Shown piece by piece: positions 7,236 to 13,751 of a stretch of 18,727 nucleotides of DNA. The stretch lies in NCBI GenBank assembly GCA_005793655.1, contig SXRC01000012.1, positions 1-18,727 on the forward strand, read 5' to 3'. The position numbers and the translations under genes were made by a program. The DNA is from Actinomycetota bacterium. GTDB lineage: Bacteria > Actinomycetota > Actinomycetes > Nanopelagicales > Nanopelagicaceae. Below the pieces are notes generated by a model, which saw only the letters and a program-made list of their open reading frames with translations, was not told the DNA's origin and did not search any database. Positions within the stretch are counted from its first letter, which is position 1, and the number at the start of each line of letters is the position of its first letter.

Positions 7236-8480
7236 TTAGAAGCGCACATCTTCTGCATCGTTTGAGCTGAGTTTTCCTGCAGCATCGATGCTGTACACCC
7301 TAAACAATGCACCACTTGAGTCACCGGCTGCATCAAACTTTGCAGTTGTCCAGGCACCCTGGTAGGTAAATTTCTTACCAGCAGCGGCAGCCTTGACTGC
7401 ATCAGTTAGCTTTGTCCAAGGTATGACAGTGCCACCCTGGGAGCCTGATACAGCTCGTAGACTCTTAATCAAAGCAGTGTGCTTAACGCTTTTTGCGTGA
7501 ATTGCTGCAAGACATAGCAATACGGTGGCGTCATAACCAGATGCATCAACGAAGGTCTCTTTGGTGCTTGGCTTTGCAGCCTTTCGATCAGTCTTCCACT
7601 TAGCGGAATCAACACCGATCGACTTAGCAGCAGTTCCTTTTGCACCTGCCATGACAGATACACCAATAGTTGCGATAACTGCTTCGTCATACATGGCTTC
7701 AGTAAAGAATGTCTTATTTGCATCCCACTTGCCAGTACGCACTAGCGCTGGGCCAACCTTGGCGAAAGTATCTGGAAAATCAACGATTACCCAGACATCA
7801 GGTGAGCCTTCAGTTAGCAGTTTTGCCTCTGAATCAAAAGTTGCATTATCTGGATTCCACAAAACCTTTCGGCCTATGTCACCGCCACCTTTAACCCACT
7901 CATTTGTAACCACATTTGCTAGGGCTGTTCCAAAAGCATCATTACGTGCACCGATGCTTAATGTCACAGTTTTGCCAAAGGCTTTTTGAACAGCTGCAAC
8001 GATTACTTTTCCTTGAAATGCATCAGAAGGATAGGTACGAAATAACAGATCCTTGTCAGCAAATTTTGTAATTGTTGGACTTGATGCAGCAGTTGCAATC
8101 ATCACGATGTTGTTGGGAACAGTTACAGATTGAGCTGCTCCAAGAGTTGAGCCTGAAGTTAACGGACCAACAATTGCATTTACCTTGTTGCTCTTTACCA
8201 ACTTGGTTGCAGCTTCAACTGCAAGAGCTGGAGTTGCTTGGTCATCCTCTGAGGCAACAATTTTGCAAGATCCTGCCACTTTGGCAGCTTTCATTGCCTT
8301 TGTTACCGACTCAGCGGCCCATTCAGCAGCGGTGGTTAAACCAATTCCATAATCAGCATTACCACCAGTTAATGGATGGATTGTGCCAATTTTCATATCA
8401 ACTGCAGCTTGTGCTGGCAGGGCGTTAAGCACAAGTGTTGATGTAAGTGCTGTAGCTAAAAGTACTTTCCTGATTTTCAT
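7236..8480 (-). CDS. Branched-chain-amino-acid-type ABC transporter substrate-binding protein (system 1)
   Basis: This 414-residue extracytoplasmic solute receptor of the periplasmic-binding-protein type 1 (LivJ/Peripla_BP_6) fold belongs to the minus-strand importer. The signal peptide is residues 1-26, with a cleavage site near PAQA/A. The mature protein opens MKIGTIHPLTGG, and the ligand-site segments GPLTSGSTLGAAQ and TAASSPTIT are visible, followed by FRTYPSDAFQGK. There is no lipobox Cys and no C-terminal membrane anchor, unlike the system 2 protein. The start is secured by an AGGAGG (8489-8484) directly before the ATG. It lies 154 bp after livF, and the gap plus its own strong ribosome site suggests separate, higher expression. 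The ligand is probably an amino acid or related zwitterion, but the family also binds amides, urea and aromatic acids. Confidence 0.9.
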   Translation of the reverse strand: MKIRKVLLATALTSTLVLNALPAQAAVDMKIGTIHPLTGGNADYGIGLTTAAEWAAESVTKAMKAAKVAGSCKIVASEDDQATPALAVEAATKLVKSNKVNAIVGPLTSGSTLGAAQSVTVPNNIVMIATAASSPTITKFADKDLLFRTYPSDAFQGKVIVAAVQKAFGKTVTLSIGARNDAFGTALANVVTNEWVKGGGDIGRKVLWNPDNATFDSEAKLLTEGSPDVWVIVDFPDTFAKVGPALVRTGKWDANKTFFTEAMYDEAVIATIGVSVMAGAKGTAAKSIGVDSAKWKTDRKAAKPSTKETFVDASGYDATVLLCLAAIHAKSVKHTALIKSLRAVSGSQGGTVIPWTKLTDAVKAAAAGKKFTYQGAWTTAKFDAAGDSSGALFRVYSIDAAGKLSSNDAEDVRF

Positions 8481-8634
8481 GCTCCTCCTAGTAAGTAACG
8501 AAGCCCGAGAGCTTCAGCTATGTTTTAAGCCCTCAAACTGTATCTTCAGATTAGCAGGATGGATAGATGGGGTGGGAGGGGATTTATTCCAATTAGCACG
8601 AGAAATACCTCAATAAATAACGTAAATGTAATAC
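8481..8634 (-). promoter_or_regulatory. Leader between livF and the system 1 binding protein
   Basis: This region has no credible gene. Read on the minus strand it holds a C-rich, G-poor tract (8584 to about 8550), then a small hairpin of GAAGC/GCTTC (8515-8511 with 8504-8500), then the strong Shine-Dalgarno of the binding-protein gene. I see no promoter with both boxes that I would defend. The C-rich tract resembles a Rho-utilisation region and the hairpin lies about 10 nt ahead of the Shine-Dalgarno. Confidence 0.35.
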
Positions 8635-9378
8635 TCACTTCTTTCCCAGGTAGATACCAACTATCTCAGGGTCATCCACCATGCTAGCGCCAGCACCCTC
8701 ATGCCGATTTTTTCCCATATCTAATACATACCCATAATCTGAGATTGCCAAGGCACGCCTTGCATTTTGCTCGACCATTAAAATCGTAACTCCTGATTTA
8801 TTAATTTTTACAAGCTCTTCAAAGAGCTGATCGACAAGTGCTGGAGCTAGTCCAGCTGATGGTTCATCAAGTAATAAAATTCGCGGTGAAGACATTAAAG
8901 CCCTGGCCATTGCCAACATTTGGCGCTGACCACCGGAGAGAGTACCGGCGCGATCCTTAGCCTTTATTTTTAAATCTGGGTAGCGCTGATAAATATCATC
9001 TTTAATCGTCTCCAAATTATTATTTTCAAAATTAACAAAGCCAACCTCAAGATTTTCTTCAATGCTCAACGCTGGAAAAATATTTTCAATCTGTGGCACA
9101 TATCCAACACCAATACTTGATAAATTGTGTGGCTTAGTGGCTAACACATTAGTAATCACACCATTTTTATTAAGTGTCACTGAACCAGATGTTACATCAG
9201 CAATTTTATATATCGCTTTAAGGATTGTGGATTTTCCCGCACCGTTTGGACCCACGATTGTAACTATGGATTGATCAGGTACTTTAATTGTTACACCGTT
9301 AAGAATTTGAATATCACCATAACCACCCTGTAAATCATTAACTGAAAATAAAACTTGATCCGAATTAGAATTTATCAT
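8635..9378 (-). CDS. livF: HAAT-family ABC transporter ATP-binding protein LivF (system 1)
   Basis: This 247-residue cytoplasmic ATPase is one of the two nucleotide-binding subunits powering importer system 1. Walker A is GPNGAGKST (43-51), the signature is LSGGQRQ, and Walker B is ILLLDEPSAGLAP. The switch position reads VEQN, with Gln where many ABC proteins have His; that substitution is usual in LivF and helps separate it from LivG. The C-terminal ending YLGKK is also family-typical. Its ATG overlaps the stop of livG in an ATGA arrangement, so the two ATPases are translationally coupled in the order livG-livF. It is the last gene of the compact livHMGF block, before the 154-bp gap to the binding protein. 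Confidence 0.93.
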   Translation of the reverse strand: MINSNSDQVLFSVNDLQGGYGDIQILNGVTIKVPDQSIVTIVGPNGAGKSTILKAIYKIADVTSGSVTLNKNGVITNVLATKPHNLSSIGVGYVPQIENIFPALSIEENLEVGFVNFENNNLETIKDDIYQRYPDLKIKAKDRAGTLSGGQRQMLAMARALMSSPRILLLDEPSAGLAPALVDQLFEELVKINKSGVTILMVEQNARRALAISDYGYVLDMGKNRHEGAGASMVDDPEIVGIYLGKK

Positions 9379-10202
9379 TTTATTTCTTTTCTGCGAGAGC
9401 CCAAGTAGGCGTCGATTACAACTTCATTTTCATAAATTGCTCCGGGTAGACCATCTGCAATAATTTTTCCATCAGCCATAACAATTACCCGATCAGAAAT
9501 ATTCATGACAGTCTCTAAATCATGCTCAATCAACAAAAATGTCATAGATTTTTCTTTTCTCAGCTCACCTAAAACCATTATTAATTTCTCCACCAGGGTT
9601 GGGTTTACTCCAGCGAAAGGTTCATCTAATAACAACAAACTTGGCTTTGCCATCAACGCTCTGGATAAATCAAGAAGTTTTCTTTGACCACCAGAGAGAA
9701 TTCCAGCATATTCATCGGCAAACTTAGTTAACCCAACCTGATCTAGTCGGCGCATTGCCTCAGCGCGAGCCTGTGCTTCAAAATCTCTTCTAGCTCTAAT
9801 TCTTAAAAAGCCTGAAAGATTATCACCTGGATTTCCTTGCACCGCCATCATTAAATTCTCTGCCACCGTCAAGCGCTTAATTATCTTTGCGCCTTGAAAG
9901 GTTCTAATTAATCCTTTTTGAGCAATTTTATGTGGGTGAATTGCTTGTATTGCTTGCTGCCTAAAAATAATCTCACCTGCACTGACTTTATTCATGCCAC
10001 TTATTAAATTAAAAAGGGAGGTTTTTCCCGCTCCATTGGGTCCAATTACAGAGGTGAAAGAGTTTTCACTAATTTTAAAACTGACATCTTGCACTGGTCT
10101 CACGCCACCAAAACTTACTGAAATATTTCTAACATCTAGTATTGCGAAATCTGGGGAGGAATTATCCAAGTTAGTACTAGATGCTGAAGCTAGATTTTCC
10201 AT
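9375..10202 (-). CDS. livG: HAAT-family ABC transporter ATP-binding protein LivG (system 1)
   Basis: This 275-residue ATPase is the partner of LivF in system 1. Walker A is GPNGAGKTS (54-62), the family-typical QxxR region reads RTFQGAKI, the signature is LSGGQRK, Walker B is LLLLDEPFAGVNP, and the switch is IEHD with His. The extended insertion between Walker A and signature (about 115-160) is characteristic of LivG. The first 20 residues are a Ser/Asn-rich extension (SASSTN, DNSS) not normally present in LivG; no later in-frame Met explains it away before the ABC domain. The gene begins 3 nt after the livM stop and overlaps livF by 4 nt, so it is an internal gene of the livHMGF operon. Confidence 0.93.
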   Translation of the reverse strand: MENLASASSTNLDNSSPDFAILDVRNISVSFGGVRPVQDVSFKISENSFTSVIGPNGAGKTSLFNLISGMNKVSAGEIIFRQQAIQAIHPHKIAQKGLIRTFQGAKIIKRLTVAENLMMAVQGNPGDNLSGFLRIRARRDFEAQARAEAMRRLDQVGLTKFADEYAGILSGGQRKLLDLSRALMAKPSLLLLDEPFAGVNPTLVEKLIMVLGELRKEKSMTFLLIEHDLETVMNISDRVIVMADGKIIADGLPGAIYENEVVIDAYLGSRRKEIK

Positions 10203-10205
10203 AGT

Positions 10206-11186
10206 TTACTCCAGAACCATCTCTTGGCGTTTTCCAAATAAACCCTGTGGTCGTTTTAGCATTAGTAAGATAATGACAAATCCAATCAAGAAAACCCGTA
10301 AGTAGGCTCGCTCTGGTGAGGATAGAAGTGAAAGGGGCCAAAACTCTAAAAATCGAGTTGAGCCGTATAGAAAACCAAAGAAAATTGATGCGATTATTAA
10401 TCCCTTAACTCTGGTTGCACCGGCAAGAATTAAGATCATCCAGCCATAGAAGGTAACAATCCTTAAAAAATCCTCAGGTGCTAATAAAGCAAACTGTAAT
10501 GCCCAAAATACACCTGCAATTCCCCCGAATACTGAACCTATAACTAAAGTCTGAAGCCGAAATCGGAATACATTTTTTCCTAATGAACGTGGAACATCAT
10601 CATCCTCGCGAGTTGCGCGTAATACCCTGGCCCAAGAAGTTTGTTGTAATTTTGATGCGATCCAAATAAATAAGAATAAAAATGGCCAAACAATAAAAAT
10701 CATAGACATATCCCGAGATGCTTCATCTCCAACTATTGGATAGAGTCGATCAGAGATCCAAGTTAAGATTAAATCTGGCTGATTTGTGTATCCACCAAAG
10801 CCCAATGGATTTGGGATCGCAAGCGTGCCTTGTGTGCCACCGGTGACACTATCTGTGTTCAAAATCCAGTATCTAGTTATCTCGGCAAATGCAATACTTG
10901 CAATTGCAAAGTAATCACCACTTAAACGTAAAGTAGTTAAGCCCAAAAGTGCGCCCAAAAGTGCGGCTAGTACCACGCCAACAAATGCCGCCCACCAAAA
11001 ACTCCACTGATACTTTATAACTAGAACTGCAATCGTATAACCAGATACAGCCATCATTCCTACATGGCCGAAATTCATAATTCCGCCAACTCCATATTGA
11101 ATCTGAAGTCCCAGGGCAAAAATTCCGTAGATTCCTGCCAGTGCCAGAACAAAGACCCAAAAACCTGGTTGTACAAATGCATCCAT
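10206..11186 (-). CDS. livM: HAAT-family ABC transporter permease LivM (system 1)
   Basis: This 326-residue polytopic inner-membrane permease forms the channel with LivH. The recognisable LivM signatures are GGIMNFGHVGMMAVSGYT near residues 34-51, LSGDYFAIASIAFAEI around 107-122, and the cytoplasmic coupling loop RATREDDDVPRSLG at about 191-204 that contacts the ATPases. About eight hydrophobic segments can be counted. The last one is followed by KRPQGLFGKRQEM, a typical LivM ending. The periplasmic loop between about 125 and 160 is longer than in enteric LivM. The ATG at 11186 begins 2 nt after the livH stop and the stop is 3 nt before livG, so it is cotranscribed. Confidence 0.92.
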   Translation of the reverse strand: MDAFVQPGFWVFVLALAGIYGIFALGLQIQYGVGGIMNFGHVGMMAVSGYTIAVLVIKYQWSFWWAAFVGVVLAALLGALLGLTTLRLSGDYFAIASIAFAEITRYWILNTDSVTGGTQGTLAIPNPLGFGGYTNQPDLILTWISDRLYPIVGDEASRDMSMIFIVWPFLFLFIWIASKLQQTSWARVLRATREDDDVPRSLGKNVFRFRLQTLVIGSVFGGIAGVFWALQFALLAPEDFLRIVTFYGWMILILAGATRVKGLIIASIFFGFLYGSTRFLEFWPLSLLSSPERAYLRVFLIGFVIILLMLKRPQGLFGKRQEMVLE

Positions 11187-11188
11187 GG

Positions 11189-12082
11189 CTAAACCTTTCT
11201 CCCTCGATAACCGAATATTCCTTCGGGTTTGAAAAGAAGGACTAGAACAAGAGTGGCGAAGGCGACCACCGGCTTGTAGTTACTTGGTACCCCTCCGAAG
11301 AAGAAACTAAGTTGGGATAGCTCCATGAATAAACCTAATAACAAGCCACCTACTAAGGCCCCGTAGGCATCACCAATAGTTCCAAGAACAACTGCTGCAA
11401 AAAAAGAAAGCAGCAAACTCTCACCCATTGAATTATTAAATTGTCCCTGCACTAAACCTTGAAAAACTCCCGCCAATGATCCAAGTGCACCGGAGATTAA
11501 CCAGGTAGCTAGCACCACGCGATCGACATTAATTCCTGAGACGGCAGCTAGTCCAGGATTATTTGCATAAGCTCGCATATCTTTACCAATTCGAGCTTTT
11601 GAAATAAATAGCGCAATAACTAAGATTGAAGCTGAGGCAAAGATTAAGACCAATAATTGAGTATGGGCAATTCTGGCGCCAAGAAAATCATAGGTTTTTA
11701 AAATATCTATATTAAATTTACGTGTCTCTGTGCCAAATAAAAACTGTATTATTGGGCGAAGCATCAAGGCAACACCAGTCGCTACTAAAAATAATGCCAA
11801 AGTTCCAGCCTTATTTCGGCGCAAATTCCGCCACAGCACCAACTCTAAAAACCAGCTAATCCCCATTCCCGCCAACATTGAAACAACTATGGAGAAGAAA
11901 AAATTTAACTCCAGCGTTACGCTTAGAAAGTATGTGAGAAATGCGCCTAATGTTAGAAAATCACCTGCTGCAAAATTTACAAGGCGTAAGACACTATAAA
12001 GAAGAGAGATCCCAACAGCTGCGATTGCAAATATCGAGCCAACTACCAGCCCATTAAAGGTGTATTGGATTAAGTCACTCAT
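11189..12082 (-). CDS. livH: HAAT-family ABC transporter permease LivH (system 1)
   Basis: This 297-residue integral membrane permease pairs with LivM. The N-terminal segment GISLLYSVLRLVNFAAGDFLTLGAF is the LivH hallmark. The cytoplasmic EAA-like loop reads IGKDMRAYANNPGLAAVSGIN and is the predicted ATPase contact. Around eight membrane segments are visible, ending in LVLLFKPEGIFG, which is family-typical. It is the first gene of the minus-strand livHMGF unit. A promoter with TTGATA and TAGACT boxes lies 34-61 bp upstream. The ribosome site is weak: GAGGGG sits about 12 bases before the ATG, further away than usual. Confidence 0.93.
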   Translation of the reverse strand: MSDLIQYTFNGLVVGSIFAIAAVGISLLYSVLRLVNFAAGDFLTLGAFLTYFLSVTLELNFFFSIVVSMLAGMGISWFLELVLWRNLRRNKAGTLALFLVATGVALMLRPIIQFLFGTETRKFNIDILKTYDFLGARIAHTQLLVLIFASASILVIALFISKARIGKDMRAYANNPGLAAVSGINVDRVVLATWLISGALGSLAGVFQGLVQGQFNNSMGESLLLSFFAAVVLGTIGDAYGALVGGLLLGLFMELSQLSFFFGGVPSNYKPVVAFATLVLVLLFKPEGIFGYRGRKV

Positions 12083-12115
12083 CTAACGCTTAATCCCCTC
12101 AACTAAAGATAGGCC

Positions 12116-12143
12116 AGTCTAAACTTATTTGCAGGCTTATCAA
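12116..12143 (-). promoter_or_regulatory. Sigma70-type promoter for the livH operon (system 1)
   Basis: On the minus strand TTGATA (12143-12138), a 16-bp spacer and TAGACT (12121-12116) match the -35 and -10 consensus at four of six positions each. The implied transcript start is about 27 nt upstream of the livH ATG. A small dyad (CCGTTG/CAA-T-CGG, 12151-12166) lies just upstream and could be an activator or repressor site, though it is weak. Confidence 0.5.
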
Positions 12144-12189
12144 GGCCGTACCGTTGGCTCAATCGGCTTACAACAATTTTGATATTTAA

Positions 12190-12345
12190 GGAGGACAAAT
12201 AAACCCGTGGCGTGAGGGAGGTGAACTGCCGCTGACCGGGAGCCATTTTTGGCTTTACTTCACCAATTTGCGACAGCCCTTGACGTTCTCATGGTCAGGT
12301 AGCAGGCTTCTCCCATCCAACATAACTCGGTTTTTTCGAAGGAGT
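12190..12345 (+). ncRNA. Candidate structured leader RNA (riboswitch-like, unassigned class)
   Basis: This is a gene-free segment upstream of the system 2 binding protein. By hand count G+C is 66 of 120 at 12201-12320, clearly richer than the flanking coding DNA. A long imperfect helix can form from 12216-12221 with 12309-12314, 12223 with 12307, 12226-12229 with 12302-12305, and 12232-12237 with 12293-12298. That makes 17 pairs, one of them G-U. Inside it is a small hairpin (12240-12244 with 12251-12255). An alternative pairing of 12220-12225 with 12259-12264 competes with the long helix. The 3' arm (TTCTCCC, 12308-12314) can instead pair with the gene's Shine-Dalgarno at 12404-12410. I find no consensus core of a T-box, glycine, cobalamin, TPP, SAM, FMN or guanidine-I element. 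It could be a riboswitch, another cis-regulator or a stand-alone small RNA. Confidence 0.4.
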
Positions 12346-12349
12346 CGTG

Positions 12350-12370
12350 ATGGTGCAGGCGGTAACTTAA
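12350..12370 (+). CDS. Six-codon leader ORF (candidate uORF)
   Basis: ATG GTG CAG GCG GTA ACT TAA encodes MVQAVT. It is preceded by AAGGAG at 12339-12344 with a 5-nt spacer, one of the better ribosome sites in the window. It ends inside the left arm of the palindrome at 12367-12391 and 43 bp before the start of the binding-protein gene. It does not contain a run of one amino acid that would suggest classic attenuation. It may only be a chance ORF in a purine-rich leader. Confidence 0.3.
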   Translation: MVQAVT

Positions 12371-12391
12371 AGTTAAATAAGTTAACTTTAA
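12367..12391. promoter_or_regulatory. Perfect palindrome upstream of the system 2 binding protein (candidate operator)
   Basis: TTAAAGTTAA (12367-12376) and TTAACTTTAA (12382-12391) are perfect 10-bp inverted arms separated by ATAAG. The element ends 22 bp before the ATG at 12414. Symmetric, A/T-rich arms with a 15-bp centre-to-centre spacing fit a dimeric repressor operator better than an RNA hairpin, since the stem has only two G-C pairs. No regulator gene is in the window. Confidence 0.5.
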
Positions 12392-12413
12392 ATGGATCAA
12401 TTAGGGAGAGTGA

Positions 12414-13619
12414 ATGAAGACAAGTAAAAAATTTGTAATTACATTTACATCATTAGCTGTTGCCTTAGGTGGTTTGACAGCATGTTCATCAGAGGGTGAA
12501 AGTATCGCTCTTGAGTGCGCAGAGCCGATTTTGATCGGCGCCGCTATGGCACAAACAGGATTTATGTCTCCATTTGATGCCCCAGCTCTTGCTACTGCGC
12601 AAATTGCAGTGGATAAAATCAATGCTGCCGGAGGCATTCTTGGATGTCAGCTAGTCCTAGAAGCAGTTGATACTGAAACTAATCCTGATAAGGGTCAACA
12701 GATTGCAACAGACTTAGTTGCAAAGGGAGCAAAAATGCTTCTGGTTACCTGTGATTACGATATCAACGCCAAATCATCCCAAGTTGGAAATGATGCAGGT
12801 GTGCTAGTTGTTGCACCATGCGTTGGATCAACTGCAATGGGTCCAGATAACGGATTAGATCTTGGATACTCAATGGGATCAGCAGTTCCTGGTGAGGCCG
12901 CAATCATGGCTGAGTATGCATTTGAAAATCTTGGACAGACTGTTACCTTGTTCAAAGACATGTCAATTGCTTACACCACATCACAGTGTGATGCGTTTGA
13001 AACCCGATTCAAAGAATTAGGTGGGAGCGTGAAGTCCACTCAACAATTTACCCAGACACAAGCTGGTGCTCTTGACAAGCCTGTGACCGCTCAGGTTGCA
13101 AACGCTAAGAAAGATGGCGCACAAGTTATTGCCCTTTGTTCTTACCCAGGTGGCGGTGCTCAAGCACTAGCTGCGATTAGAAATGCAGGAGTAAAGACTC
13201 CGGTGATCTCTGGATTTGGACTAGATGGTGCGTTCTGGCTTGGCGCAGTACCTAACTTAAGCAACTTCTACACAGTCACCTACGCATCAGTGTTTGGTGA
13301 TGATCCAAATCCAAAAGTTGTTGATTTGTTAGCTGCATACAAGACAAAAACTGGACAAGATGCTGCAACTGGAGGTTTGATTACAGGTGCAACAACAATT
13401 GAAGCGTTTAAATTAGCGGTAGAGCGTGCCGGATCTGTCGATGGCGCTGCACTCGCTGCAGAATTTAATAAATTCGATAATGAAGATCTGACAGCTGGAC
13501 CAACGTCCTTCTCAGATGACCTTCATGTGAATGTAACCAGACCAATGGCCGTAATAACCGTTGAAAATGGAAAACATAGGTTCATTGAGTACCGAAAAGC
13601 AGAAAAGCCTGTGTTGTAG
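12414..13619 (+). CDS. Branched-chain-amino-acid-type ABC transporter substrate-binding lipoprotein (system 2)
   Basis: This 401-residue solute receptor has the type 1 periplasmic-binding fold and is the first gene of the plus-strand importer. The N-terminus is a lipoprotein signal peptide with lipobox LTAC and Cys24, so the mature protein should be tethered to the outer face of the membrane. The mature part begins PILIGAAMAQTGFMSPFD, followed by INAAGGILGCQLVL and DTETNPDKGQQIA, all typical of the family. Four further Cys residues in the mature part (LGCQ, VTCD, APCVG, SQCDAF, with ALCSYP a fifth) are unusually many for an exported actinobacterial protein. The start has GGGAG at 12404-12408 with a 5-nt spacer. 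The ligand is unknown; the downstream FAD amine oxidase hints at an amino acid or N-methylated amine. Hairpins at 13619-13689 separate it from the ATPase genes. Confidence 0.9.
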   Translation: MKTSKKFVITFTSLAVALGGLTACSSEGESIALECAEPILIGAAMAQTGFMSPFDAPALATAQIAVDKINAAGGILGCQLVLEAVDTETNPDKGQQIATDLVAKGAKMLLVTCDYDINAKSSQVGNDAGVLVVAPCVGSTAMGPDNGLDLGYSMGSAVPGEAAIMAEYAFENLGQTVTLFKDMSIAYTTSQCDAFETRFKELGGSVKSTQQFTQTQAGALDKPVTAQVANAKKDGAQVIALCSYPGGGAQALAAIRNAGVKTPVISGFGLDGAFWLGAVPNLSNFYTVTYASVFGDDPNPKVVDLLAAYKTKTGQDAATGGLITGATTIEAFKLAVERAGSVDGAALAAEFNKFDNEDLTAGPTSFSDDLHVNVTRPMAVITVENGKHRFIEYRKAEKPVL

Positions 13620-13638
13620 TTGATTTAACCTAATCAAC
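13619..13638 (+). other. Hairpin at the end of the system 2 binding-protein gene
   Basis: GTTGATT (13619-13625) and AATCAAC (13632-13638) form a 7-bp perfect stem with a 6-nt loop, starting at the last base of the stop codon. It precedes the much stronger hairpin at 13656-13689. Confidence 0.45.
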
Positions 13639-13655
13639 AGTTTCAAAGTAGGAAT

Positions 13656-13689
13656 GTATGGGGTGCACCAAAAAAAGTGCACCCCATAC
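13656..13689 (+). terminator. Strong intercistronic hairpin, possible partial terminator or mRNA stabiliser
   Basis: A perfect 13-bp stem, GTATGGGGTGCAC (13656-13668) with GTGCACCCCATAC (13677-13689), encloses an 8-nt loop of C plus seven A's. No T-run follows (CTCATATATTA), so it is not a classical intrinsic terminator; actinobacteria are reported to use U-poor hairpins. Its position between the binding protein and the ATPase genes fits differential expression, with more receptor than transporter made. Confidence 0.6.
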
Positions 13690-13751
13690 CTCATATATTA
13701 TGGATAACAGTATGAACGATTAATTCCAATTGGTCTTATGGGAGTATTCAA

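Noticed and set aside
8569..8581. G-quadruplex
   Set aside because: Only three G-runs of three or more are present; a three-tetrad quadruplex needs a fourth. Mentioned only within the C-rich tract finding.
8383..8616. 77-codon plus-strand ORF spanning the start of the system 1 receptor and its upstream gap
   Set aside because: It is antisense to the signal peptide and strong Shine-Dalgarno of the receptor, and its product is low in complexity with no family pattern.
12140..12170. Possible tRNA or tRNA-like fold in the livH upstream region
   Set aside because: Only a short dyad (12151-12166) is present; there is no T-arm motif, no acceptor stem and no anticodon arm.
12331..12336. Run of six T's in the system 2 leader, possible intrinsic terminator
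   Set aside because: No stable hairpin ends directly before it: the long leader helix ends at 12314, and the only adjacent pairing (12325-12328 with 12342-12345) spans the T-run itself.
12190..12400. T-box, glycine, cobalamin, TPP, SAM, FMN or guanidine-I riboswitch
   Set aside because: The conserved core sequences I know for these classes are not present. The segment is therefore reported as unassigned.
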